A program made the translations under genes and the position numbers. A stretch of DNA of 7,469 bases from DASUAO01 sp046484625 (lineage in GTDB: Bacteria; Actinomycetota; Acidimicrobiia; IMCC26256; PALSA-555), in the NCBI GenBank assembly GCA_046484625.1, contig JAWOIO010000100.1, forward strand, positions 1-7,469. The letters run 5' to 3'. The notes beneath the pieces are model-generated. The model did not search any database. It saw only the letters and a program-made list of their open reading frames with translations, and was not told the DNA's origin. Every line of letters starts with the position of its first letter. Within the stretch, counting starts at the first letter, position 1. Positions 1 to 5,617 of this stretch are shown one piece after another.

Positions 1-722
1 GTCGCAACGCGGTCGACGGCGCGACTGCAGTCGCGCTCGCGGCGGCGTTCCGTGCGTTCGAGTACGACGACGCGCTCGCGGTCGCGGTGCTCACTGGCGC
101 CGGCGGGACCTTCTGCGGAGGGGCCGACCTGAAGGCGATCGTCGACGGTGGGGCGAATCGAGTCACCCCGTTCCCGGCGGAGGGAGACCCCGGCGACGGC
201 CCGATGGGTCCCACGCGCATGCTCACGACCAAGCCGGTGCTCGCTGCGATCGAGGGACACGCCGTCGCCGGCGGACTCGAGCTCGCGCTGTGGTGCGACC
301 TCCGGGTGGCTGCATCCGACGCCGTCTTCGGCGTCTACTGCCGACGGTGGGGCGTCCCGCTCGTCGACGGTGGCACCGTCCGGCTCCCCCGTCTGGTCGG
401 GCACAGCCACGCGCTCGACCTGATCCTCACCGGTCGTGGCGTCTCAGGAGACGAGGCGCTCCGCATGGGCCTCGCGAACCGGCTGGTCGAGCCGGGCAGC
501 GCGCTCGACGCGGCCCGCGCGCTCGCCCACGAGCTCGCCGCACTCCCCCAGCAGTGCCTGCGTGCCGACCGAGCGTCGGCCTACGAGCAGTGGGGGCTGC
601 CGCTCGACGACGCGCTCCGCAACGAGCACCGGCACGGGAGTGCGGTGATCAGCGGCTCGGAGATGCGCGAGGGGGTCGCCCGCTTCGTCGGTGGCGAGGG
701 ACGCCACGGCGCGGCAACGTAG
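1..722 (+). CDS. Crotonase / enoyl-CoA hydratase family protein, 5'-truncated by the window edge
   Basis: The frame is open from the first base, so the true start lies outside; about 239 residues are visible and perhaps 15-20 are missing relative to a usual 255-260 residue crotonase. The family normally acts on acyl-CoA thioesters, often by hydrating 2-enoyl-CoA in beta-oxidation. The first oxyanion-hole motif (GGTFCGGADLKA) is encoded near 105-140, and the second (HAVAGGLELALWCD) near 258-300. The glutamate in GGLEL (codon 279-281) matches Glu144 of rat enoyl-CoA hydratase. At the Glu164 position the sequence reads FGVYCRRWG, giving Cys (codon 339-341), followed by VDGGTVRLPRLVG. One of the two canonical acid/base residues is therefore absent, and the real reaction may not be simple hydration. 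An internal GTG at 87 would cut off the first core strand and is not the start. The next gene follows after 34 nt, probably in the same transcript. Confidence 0.9.
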   Translation, partial: RNAVDGATAVALAAAFRAFEYDDALAVAVLTGAGGTFCGGADLKAIVDGGANRVTPFPAEGDPGDGPMGPTRMLTTKPVLAAIEGHAVAGGLELALWCDLRVAASDAVFGVYCRRWGVPLVDGGTVRLPRLVGHSHALDLILTGRGVSGDEALRMGLANRLVEPGSALDAARALAHELAALPQQCLRADRASAYEQWGLPLDDALRNEHRHGSAVISGSEMREGVARFVGGEGRHGAAT

Positions 723-746
723 GATCGCCGCGCCACCGAACCCAAC

Positions 747-752
747 GAGGAG
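747..752 (+). promoter_or_regulatory. Ribosome binding site of the CBS-citrate synthase gene
   Basis: GAGGAG lies 4 nt before the ATG at 757, just after the crotonase stop. It decides between the ATG at 757 and the overlapping in-frame GTG at 691, which has no comparable purine box suited to it. Confidence 0.6.
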
Positions 753-756
753 CACG

Positions 757-2295
757 ATGCCCAAGGCGAAGGCACGCACGGTCGGCGAGATCATGAGCCA
801 TCCGGCGGTCACGGCCACCGCCGACGAGACCGTGGCCACGGCCTCGGCCCGGATGCGTGAGCAGGGTGTGGGCTCGGTCGTTGTCGTCGACGCCGACCAG
901 CACGCGACTGGGATCCTCACGGAACGCGACCTCGTGCGCCTGGGAGCTGCAGGTGCCTCCCCCACCGATCTCGTCGAGCAGTGGATGACCGCCGATCCCG
1001 ACTCGGTGGCGCCCGACCTCGACGCCAGCGCCGCCTTCGCGAACCTCGCCGAGCACGGCTACCGGCACATCCCCGTCGTCGACGACGGCCAGCTGGTCGG
1101 GGTCGTCTCGATGCGGGACCTCATGCGGATCGCGCAGATCCAGCCGGCTGAGCACCTCGCGGCCGACGTCCCCCGCGGCCTGGAGGGTGTCGTCGTCGCG
1201 CAGACCTCGATCGGCGACGTGCGCGGGCTCGAGGGCTTCTACCACTACCGCGAGTACGACGCGGTCGCGCTCGCCGAGACCCGGAGCATCGAGGATGTCT
1301 GGCACCTCCTTCACGAGGGCTCGCTGCCGGGCGGCGCGGCGCGCCGGCAGTTCCTCGAGGAGATCACGCCGCTGCGAGCGATCCCCGCCGACGTGCTCGC
1401 AGTGCTCCCCGACATCGCCCGCGCCGCGCCCGACGCGCCCCCGCTCGACCTGCTGCGCACGACCATCTCGCTCGTGGGCGCGTCGGCCGGGTTCCGCCCG
1501 TCCCTCGACCTCACCGCGTCCGAGCTGCGGCTGCAGGCGCTCCAGGTCTGCTCGGTCGTCCCGACGCTGTTGTGTGCTCTGTACCGGCTCCAGCACGGCA
1601 TGGAGCCGATCCCTCCCGACCCCGCGCTCGCGTACGCGGCGAACTACCTCTACATGATGCAGGGACAGGTGCCGACCGCGGAGCACGCCCGGGGCGTCGA
1701 GCAGTACCTGATCTCCACGATCGACCACGGGTTCAATGCGTCGACGTTCACGGCACGGGTGATCACGTCGACGGGCGCCGACCTCGCCGCGGCCGTCGTG
1801 GGCGCGATCGGTGCCCTGTCCGGGCCGTTGCACGGCGGTGCGCCGAGTCGGGCGCTCGACATGCTCGACGGCATCGGCACCATCGACAAGGCCGACGACT
1901 GGCTGCGCGACGCCGTGGAGCGCGGTGACCGCCTCATGGGCTTCGGGCACCGCGTCTACAAGACCGACGATCCCCGCTCGGTCATGCTGCGGTCGGTTGC
2001 CGAGCGTCTCGGCGGTCCGATGGTCGACCTCGCCAAGCAGGTAGAGACCCGGGCGATCGGCGTGCTGGAGGAGCTGAAGCCGGGCCGCAAGCTCTACACG
2101 AACGTCGAGTTCTACGCCGGTGTCGTGATGGACACGTGCGGCGTGCCCCGCGAGATGTTCACGCCGACCTTCGCGTCGAGCCGGGTCATCGGCTGGACCG
2201 CGCACATCCTCGAGCAGGCCGCCGACAACCGTCTGATCCGTCCGAGCGCGCAGTACGTCGGGCCGCCGGCACCGCAGCCGGTCCCGCCCGAGTGA
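757..2295 (+). CDS. CBS-domain pair fused to citrate synthase (or 2-methylcitrate synthase)
   Basis: This 512-residue protein has a tandem CBS module at about residues 8-125 and a citrate synthase domain at about 140-505. Both CBS repeats keep the aspartate that usually contacts nucleotide ribose: D58 in GILTERDL and D121 in GVVSMRDL. The synthase domain keeps H359 (GPLHGGA), H398 (GFGHRVY), and R476 and R495 (SSRVIGW, NRLIRP). The catalytic Asp position of NVDFY is glutamate, E451 (NVEFY). Citrate synthases condense acetyl-CoA with oxaloacetate in the cytoplasm; 2-methylcitrate synthases use propionyl-CoA, and I cannot separate the two here. Usual length is about 370-430 residues, so the extra size is the CBS part. 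CBS pairs commonly bind AMP, ATP or SAM, so adenylate control of carbon entry is a reasonable inference. The ATG at 757 was chosen because GAGGAG (747-752) precedes it; the upstream in-frame GTG at 691 overlaps the previous gene and adds a low-complexity 22-residue stretch. Confidence 0.93.
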   Translation: MPKAKARTVGEIMSHPAVTATADETVATASARMREQGVGSVVVVDADQHATGILTERDLVRLGAAGASPTDLVEQWMTADPDSVAPDLDASAAFANLAEHGYRHIPVVDDGQLVGVVSMRDLMRIAQIQPAEHLAADVPRGLEGVVVAQTSIGDVRGLEGFYHYREYDAVALAETRSIEDVWHLLHEGSLPGGAARRQFLEEITPLRAIPADVLAVLPDIARAAPDAPPLDLLRTTISLVGASAGFRPSLDLTASELRLQALQVCSVVPTLLCALYRLQHGMEPIPPDPALAYAANYLYMMQGQVPTAEHARGVEQYLISTIDHGFNASTFTARVITSTGADLAAAVVGAIGALSGPLHGGAPSRALDMLDGIGTIDKADDWLRDAVERGDRLMGFGHRVYKTDDPRSVMLRSVAERLGGPMVDLAKQVETRAIGVLEELKPGRKLYTNVEFYAGVVMDTCGVPREMFTPTFASSRVIGWTAHILEQAADNRLIRPSAQYVGPPAPQPVPPE

Positions 2296-2311
2296 GCGGA
2301 GCGATCGGCTC

Positions 2312-2824
2312 GTGACCGTCGACGTCCCCACCATCGAGACCGAACGCCTCCATCTGCGCCCCTGGCACGACGACGACCTCGACGGCTACGCCGACATCTG
2401 CGCCGACCCGGAGGTCATGCGGCACCTGGGCCACGGGATCACGTTGACCCGGGAAGACGCGTGGCGCCAGATGGCGATGTTCGTCGGCCATTGGCAGCTC
2501 AAGGGGTTCGGGACCTGGGCCGTCGAGGAGAAGGCGACGCGCCGCTTCGTCGGTCGCATCGGCCTGCACCGCCCCGAAGGGTGGCCCGACCTCGAGGTGG
2601 GATGGACGCTCGCCAGGGACGTGTGGAAGCAGGGCTACGCGACCGAGGGCGGTCGCGCGTCGCTCGACTACGCCTGGAAGCAGCTCGGCGCGACGAAGGT
2701 CGTGAGCCTGATCCTCCCCGAGAACACGGCGTCGATCCGCGTCGCGGAGCGACTCGGACAGACCTTCGAGCGCACCTGGATGCTCAACGGCCTCGAGGTG
2801 CACATCTACGCGATCGAGCGCTGA
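2312..2824 (+). CDS. GNAT-family N-acetyltransferase (RimJ/RimL-like)
   Basis: This 170-residue single-domain protein has the typical start of the RimJ/RimL-like GNAT group (IETERLHLRPW, residues 8-18). The acetyl-CoA pyrophosphate-binding motif A is visible as VGWTLARDVWKQGYATEG, with the K106-Q107-G108-Y109-A110-T111 turn, and motif B includes LPENTASIRVAERLG. Such enzymes move an acetyl group from acetyl-CoA to a primary amine on a protein, antibiotic or small molecule; the acceptor cannot be told from sequence. The start is GTG, with GGAG at 2298-2301 ten nt upstream, and only 16 nt separate it from the citrate synthase stop, so it is probably co-transcribed. Its stop is 3 nt from the stop of the convergent ligase gene. 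The family call is firm; the role is unknown. Confidence 0.9.
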   Translation: MTVDVPTIETERLHLRPWHDDDLDGYADICADPEVMRHLGHGITLTREDAWRQMAMFVGHWQLKGFGTWAVEEKATRRFVGRIGLHRPEGWPDLEVGWTLARDVWKQGYATEGGRASLDYAWKQLGATKVVSLILPENTASIRVAERLGQTFERTWMLNGLEVHIYAIER

Positions 2825-2827
2825 GGC

Positions 2828-4324
2828 TCAACCGCCACCACTCAGCTCGGCGAGAAGGACGCGGCGCAGCAGCTTTCCCGTGTCGGTGCGAGGGAGCTCG
2901 GGGCGGAACTCGATCCGCTCGGGGGTCTTCGAGCCCCGGAGGTGCTCGCGCACATAGCTCCGCAGCTCGTCGACGTCGACGTCGGCCCGCGTCACGACCA
3001 CCGCCGCGATCACCTGGCCCCACTCCTCGTCGGGGAGCCCGAGGACCGCCGCGTCGGCAACGGCATCGTGATGGCAGAGCACGGCCTCGATCTCGGCCGG
3101 CGCGATGTTCTCCCCACCTCGGATGATCGTGTCGTCGGTGCGACCCTCGATGAACAGGTAGCCCTCGGCATCGATCGAGGCCCGGTCGCGGGTCGCGAAC
3201 CAGCCTTCGGCATCAGTTGCGGAGTCGCGGCCCACGTACTCGCCGGACACCTGCTCGCCCCGCACGAACAGCTCGCCGACCTCCCCGGGCGGGAGCACCG
3301 CGCCGCCGTCGGCGCGGATCTGGGCCTCGATGCCGGGCACGAGCACACCTGCGGAGCCGAGTCGCGCCTGCACCACCGGGTCGTCGCTGGCCGCGGCCGC
3401 CCGGTGCTCCTCCGGTCCGAGCACCGCGACGGTCGAGCTGGTCTCGGTGAGCCCGTACGCGTTCACGAACGCGGTGGTGGGCAGCAGCTCGAGGGCGCGT
3501 GCGATGACGCGGTGTGGCATCGGTGCACCGCCGTACGCGAGCGACGCGAGGGTGGGGACGTCGGCGTCGCGCGCGCCGACCTCTTCGAGGTGCTCGACGA
3601 CCCGCGCGAGCATCGTCGGGACGACGAGGGCGTGGGTGATCCCTTCCTCGCGGACGGTCTCGAGCCAGGCCTCGGGGCTGAACGCGTCGAGGTGCACGAC
3701 CCGACGCCCTGCGTACACGTTGCTCACCGTGTTGGACACGCCGGCGATGTGGTACGGGGGGACACTCACGAGGCTCGCGGCAACTTCGTCGGCACCGCCG
3801 AACTCGACGGTCGACATCACGTACGCGGCGAGGTGGCGGTTCCGGAGGATCGCAGCCTTCGGTGCCGCGGTGGTCCCGCTGGTGTAGAGGAGCATCGCCA
3901 CGGTCTCGGGGTCGTCGTCGGGCTGGTCGAGTGTTCTCTCGGTCGCGGTGACGTCGAGCCACGCCTCGGGACTGAGTGGCTCGGTCTCCCACCCGTCGAC
4001 GGCGCCGTGCAGCTCGTCCTCGACGATGACCACGGACGACCGGTGCGCGTCGAGGAGCGGTGCGAGCTGGTCGGGTCCGAGCCGGTAGTTGATCGGGACG
4101 AGCGGGACCCCCGCCGCGGCGGCAGCGAAGAGCGCCACGGGGAACGCGGTGCTGTTCGGCGCGACGTACACCAGGAACTCGACGCCGGCCTCGCGCAGAT
4201 GGGCGGCCCCCGCTGCCGCGCGTGTCGCAAGGTGGACGTAGGTGGTGCCGTCGGCTCGACCGCCGAATGCGACACGGTCGCCGTGACCGGCCATCGCCAT
4301 GTCGAGCAGCATCGAGAGGTGCAT
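2828..4324 (-). CDS. AMP-dependent synthetase/ligase, acyl-CoA synthetase (FadD-like)
   Basis: This 498-residue protein has the full ANL-superfamily layout. The phosphate-binding loop YTSGTTAAPK is at 147-156, the A5 motif AYGLTETS at 289-296, the hinge region GRTDDTIIRGGENIAPAEIE at 394-413, and the C-terminal lysine motif TDTGKLLRR at 480-488 (K484 is the expected adenylation lysine). Such enzymes activate a carboxylic acid with ATP to an acyl-AMP and then form the CoA thioester. In the A7 motif, usually TGD, the sequence reads FATRDRAS: D380 is kept but the glycine before it is arginine. No signal peptide or membrane helix is evident, so it should be cytoplasmic. The ATG at 4324 has GGGAG (4335-4339) nine nt upstream. 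The gene is divergent from the crotonase/NTF2/CoA-transferase operon, which suggests a shared acid or acyl-CoA pathway. Substrate length and type cannot be read from the sequence. Confidence 0.93.
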   Translation of the reverse strand: MHLSMLLDMAMAGHGDRVAFGGRADGTTYVHLATRAAAGAAHLREAGVEFLVYVAPNSTAFPVALFAAAAAGVPLVPINYRLGPDQLAPLLDAHRSSVVIVEDELHGAVDGWETEPLSPEAWLDVTATERTLDQPDDDPETVAMLLYTSGTTAAPKAAILRNRHLAAYVMSTVEFGGADEVAASLVSVPPYHIAGVSNTVSNVYAGRRVVHLDAFSPEAWLETVREEGITHALVVPTMLARVVEHLEEVGARDADVPTLASLAYGGAPMPHRVIARALELLPTTAFVNAYGLTETSSTVAVLGPEEHRAAAASDDPVVQARLGSAGVLVPGIEAQIRADGGAVLPPGEVGELFVRGEQVSGEYVGRDSATDAEGWFATRDRASIDAEGYLFIEGRTDDTIIRGGENIAPAEIEAVLCHHDAVADAAVLGLPDEEWGQVIAAVVVTRADVDVDELRSYVREHLRGSKTPERIEFRPELPRTDTGKLLRRVLLAELSGGG

Positions 4325-4334
4325 CCGGTCGGCG

Positions 4335-4339
4335 CTCCC
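4335..4339 (-). promoter_or_regulatory. Ribosome binding site of the acyl-CoA synthetase gene
   Basis: On the minus strand GGGAG lies 9-10 nt before the ATG at 4324. It supports that start rather than the internal in-frame ATG four codons further in. Confidence 0.55.
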
Positions 4340-4362
4340 GTACTGGGCGGTCGGGTCCGTCG

Positions 4363-4401
4363 ATGGTAGGCGGGCGGCCGCGGCCGCTCTTCGGTTGTCA
4401 A
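4363..4401 (-). promoter_or_regulatory. Candidate promoter/operator region of the acyl-CoA synthetase gene
   Basis: Reading the minus strand there is a perfect TTGACA (4396-4401), then the 14-bp palindrome GCGGCCGCGGCCGC (4374-4387), then TACCAT (4363-4368), which fits the actinobacterial TAnnnT -10 pattern. The spacing between the two boxes is 27 bp, too long for a standard sigma-70 pair. Either TACCAT works alone as an extended-type -10, or TTGACA pairs with a poor GC-rich -10 nearer to it. Initiation from TACCAT would give a leader of about 30 nt ahead of the ATG at 4324, long enough to hold the GGGAG site. The palindrome between the boxes is a candidate repressor site. No regulator gene is in the window. 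Confidence 0.35.
4374..4387. repeat. 14-bp perfect GC palindrome upstream of the acyl-CoA synthetase
   Basis: GCGGCCGCGGCCGC is identical to its own reverse complement and contains two overlapping GCGGCCGC octamers. It sits 50 bp upstream of the ligase start codon, in DNA with no confident gene. In a genome of this composition such runs can arise by chance, so the operator role is only inferred from position. Confidence 0.5.
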
Positions 4402-4459
4402 GGATCGGTCGGGAAGTGCCCCACGTCCGTCTCGCCCGCCTCTGGCCCTCGTCCCGTGC

Positions 4460-4690
4460 TCAGGCTGCGGGGCCGGCACGGGCGGCGATGTCGGTGGCGC
4501 CGGGTCGGTCGATGCGCCGCCAGGTGAGGCCGTCGACCTGCTCGGGGTCGCCGTCGAGGACCCAGGGGCCGTGCGGGACGGCGAGCGCATGGTGGTGGGG
4601 ACAGAGCATCGCGAGCTGGCCAAGTGGTACGACCTGCTCCCCTGGCGGGAATGGCGGTCCGTCCCGCAGCAGCCGATCACCCGCCTCGTC
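4460..4690 (-). pseudogene. Possible relic of an HNH endonuclease C-terminus
   Basis: On the minus strand the frame ending at the TGA at 4460-4462 reads PLGQLAMLCPHHHALAV, then PHGPWVLDGDP and later DGLTWRRI. This resembles the second half of actinobacterial HNH endonucleases, where L-x-x-L-C-x-x-H-H is followed by a histidine, a W-x-L and a G-D-P tail. The first half is degraded: where the family has a Cys and a His-His pair before the GG-x-T-D-L segment, this frame gives PPFPPGEQVV, and the neighbouring frame has a better match (IPARGAGRTT), which suggests a frameshift. There is no room for the large N-terminal part, because the crotonase promoter and start lie immediately beyond. I read it as a decayed fragment. 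A 52-codon plus-strand frame (4571-4726) overlaps and also looks codon-like, so the assignment is uncertain. Confidence 0.38.
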
Positions 4691-4725
4691 GCCGACGAGA
4701 TGGCCGCGCTCGGCGAACCCCGATA

Positions 4726-4741
4726 GCTCGATCGGCCGAGC
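4726..4741. repeat. Short inverted repeat at the -35 position of the crotonase promoter
   Basis: GCTCG and CGAGC flank the six bases ATCGGC, giving a perfect 5-bp stem. The element overlaps where a -35 box would sit for the TACAAT at 4758-4763, so it could be a repressor half-site pair. It is short, and the regulatory role is inferred from position only. Confidence 0.35.
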
Positions 4742-4757
4742 CCGCACACCCGATCCC

Positions 4758-4763
4758 TACAAT
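4758..4763 (+). promoter_or_regulatory. Candidate -10 box driving a leaderless crotonase transcript
   Basis: TACAAT differs from the TATAAT consensus at one base and ends 9 nt before the ATG at 4773. Transcription starting 6-9 nt downstream would begin within about three bases of the start codon. There is no purine-rich Shine-Dalgarno sequence between the box and the ATG, unlike the other genes here, which fits a leaderless mRNA as is common in actinobacteria. No good -35 box is visible. Confidence 0.45.
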
Positions 4764-4772
4764 GCCTCGCAC

Positions 4773-5585
4773 ATGAGCCAGCCCGACCTCGTCCTCATCG
4801 ACAAGCCGCGACCCCACACCACGGTCATCACGCTCAACCGCCCCGAGCGGATGAACTCGATGGCCTTCGAGCTGATGGTGCCGCTCCACGACGCGTTCGT
4901 CGAGGTGGCCGAGGACAACGACACCACCTGCGTGGTGCTCACCGGCACGGGGCGGGGGTTCTGCTCGGGGGCCGACACCCAGGACGGGGCGCCGCCACCC
5001 AACATCGATGGGCTGACCGTCACGCGCATCGCCACGCGGGCGATGTCGCTCCTGGCCGACCTGGTCCCCGCCATGCAGCGCATGCCGCAACCGGTGATCT
5101 GCGCGATCAACGGCGCCGCGATCGGCGGTGGCCTCTGCCTCACCCTCGGCGCCGACATCCGACTCGCCGGCGAGTCCGCATACTTCCGTGCCGCCGGCAT
5201 CAACAACGGGCTCACCGCCACCGAGCTCGGCCTCAGCTTCCTCCTCCCCCGCGCGATCGGCTCGTCACGCGCGTTCGAGATCATGCTGTCGGGGCGAGAC
5301 ATCGACGCCCACGAGGCGGCCGCGATCGGGCTCGTCTCCCGCACCGTCCCCGACGAGGAGCTCCTGACCACGGCGCTCGACCTCGCCGACCAGATCAACG
5401 GATGGAGCACGCAGGGTGTTGCGCTCACCAAGCGCATGATGTGGGCCGGGCTGGAGACCTCGAGCCTGCGCGCTGCGATCGAGCTGGAGAGCCACACGCA
5501 GCTCTACGTGCGCCTCACGACGCAGAACTTCGAAGAGGCGGTGCGCGCCCGCCGTGAGCAGCGCCCGCCCGAGTTCGCCGACTGA
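4773..5585 (+). CDS. Crotonase / enoyl-CoA hydratase family protein lacking both canonical catalytic glutamates (EchA12-like)
   Basis: This 270-residue protein is full length for a crotonase. It keeps the oxyanion-hole segments GRGFCSGAD (60-68) and AAIGGGLCL (115-123). At the Glu144 position of rat enoyl-CoA hydratase it has C122, and at Glu164 it has G142 within FRAAGINNG. An acidic residue, E151 in LTATELGLS, lies near the position of the catalytic Asp of dienoyl-CoA isomerases. From memory this pattern (GGGLCL, YFRAAGINNGLTA, LLPRAIGSSRAFEIML) is shared with mycobacterial crotonases annotated EchA12. The reaction is therefore uncertain: it may be an isomerase or another acyl-CoA lyase-type step, not a classical hydratase. 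The ATG at 4773 matches where the family begins; a long in-frame upstream extension has no protein-like character. It probably heads an operon with the NTF2-like gene (32 nt downstream) and the CoA-transferase. Confidence 0.92.
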   Translation: MSQPDLVLIDKPRPHTTVITLNRPERMNSMAFELMVPLHDAFVEVAEDNDTTCVVLTGTGRGFCSGADTQDGAPPPNIDGLTVTRIATRAMSLLADLVPAMQRMPQPVICAINGAAIGGGLCLTLGADIRLAGESAYFRAAGINNGLTATELGLSFLLPRAIGSSRAFEIMLSGRDIDAHEAAAIGLVSRTVPDEELLTTALDLADQINGWSTQGVALTKRMMWAGLETSSLRAAIELESHTQLYVRLTTQNFEEAVRARREQRPPEFAD

Positions 5586-5605
5586 CCGCCGTTCCCTTCC
5601 CGAAC

Positions 5606-5611
5606 GAGGAG
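5606..5611 (+). promoter_or_regulatory. Ribosome binding site of the NTF2-like gene
   Basis: GAGGAG lies 6 nt before the ATG at 5618, the strongest Shine-Dalgarno match in the right-hand operon. Confidence 0.6.
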
Positions 5612-5617
5612 CCCGAG

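Larger units (their letters stand above)
4325..4772. other. 448-nt divergent intergenic region
   Basis: This stretch separates the divergent acyl-CoA synthetase and crotonase genes and is by far the longest non-genic piece in a window where other gaps are 3-34 nt. It holds the ligase-side boxes and palindrome (4363-4401), the HNH-like relic (about 4460-4690, minus), a 5-bp-stem hairpin (4726-4741) and a TACAAT box (4758-4763) facing the crotonase. I see no tRNA, no transposase remnant and no tandem repeat in it. Confidence 0.6.

Noticed and set aside
691..756. GTG start at 691 for the CBS-citrate synthase
   Set aside because: It overlaps the crotonase end, adds a non-conserved-looking 22-residue Arg/Pro stretch, and the ATG at 757 has a good GAGGAG site.
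649..2334. A 561-codon open frame on the minus strand opposite the CBS-citrate synthase gene
   Set aside because: It is the shadow of the plus-strand gene in GC-rich DNA; its product is rich in Arg, Asp, Gly and His with no domain, whereas the plus strand has clear catalytic motifs.
2942..4369. A 475-codon plus-strand frame opposite the acyl-CoA synthetase
   Set aside because: The minus strand has all ANL-superfamily motifs; this frame gives low-complexity charged sequence without any recognisable motif.
4571..4726. A 52-codon plus-strand frame ending PQQPITRLVADEMAALGEP
   Set aside because: Codon use looks good, but there is no Shine-Dalgarno, the only start is an internal GTG, and the HNH-like reading on the other strand explains the composition at least as well. 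A search is needed to settle it.
4719..4745. tRNA-like 5' half (TAGCTCGATCGGCCGAGC resembles a D arm)
   Set aside because: No anticodon arm, T arm or matching acceptor 3' strand follows; it is better read as a simple inverted repeat.
4299..4772. A 158-residue N-terminal extension of the second crotonase
   Set aside because: The frame is open, but the translation is Ser/Arg/Pro-rich and unlike any crotonase N-terminus; the family starts at the ATG at 4773, with a -10-like box just upstream.
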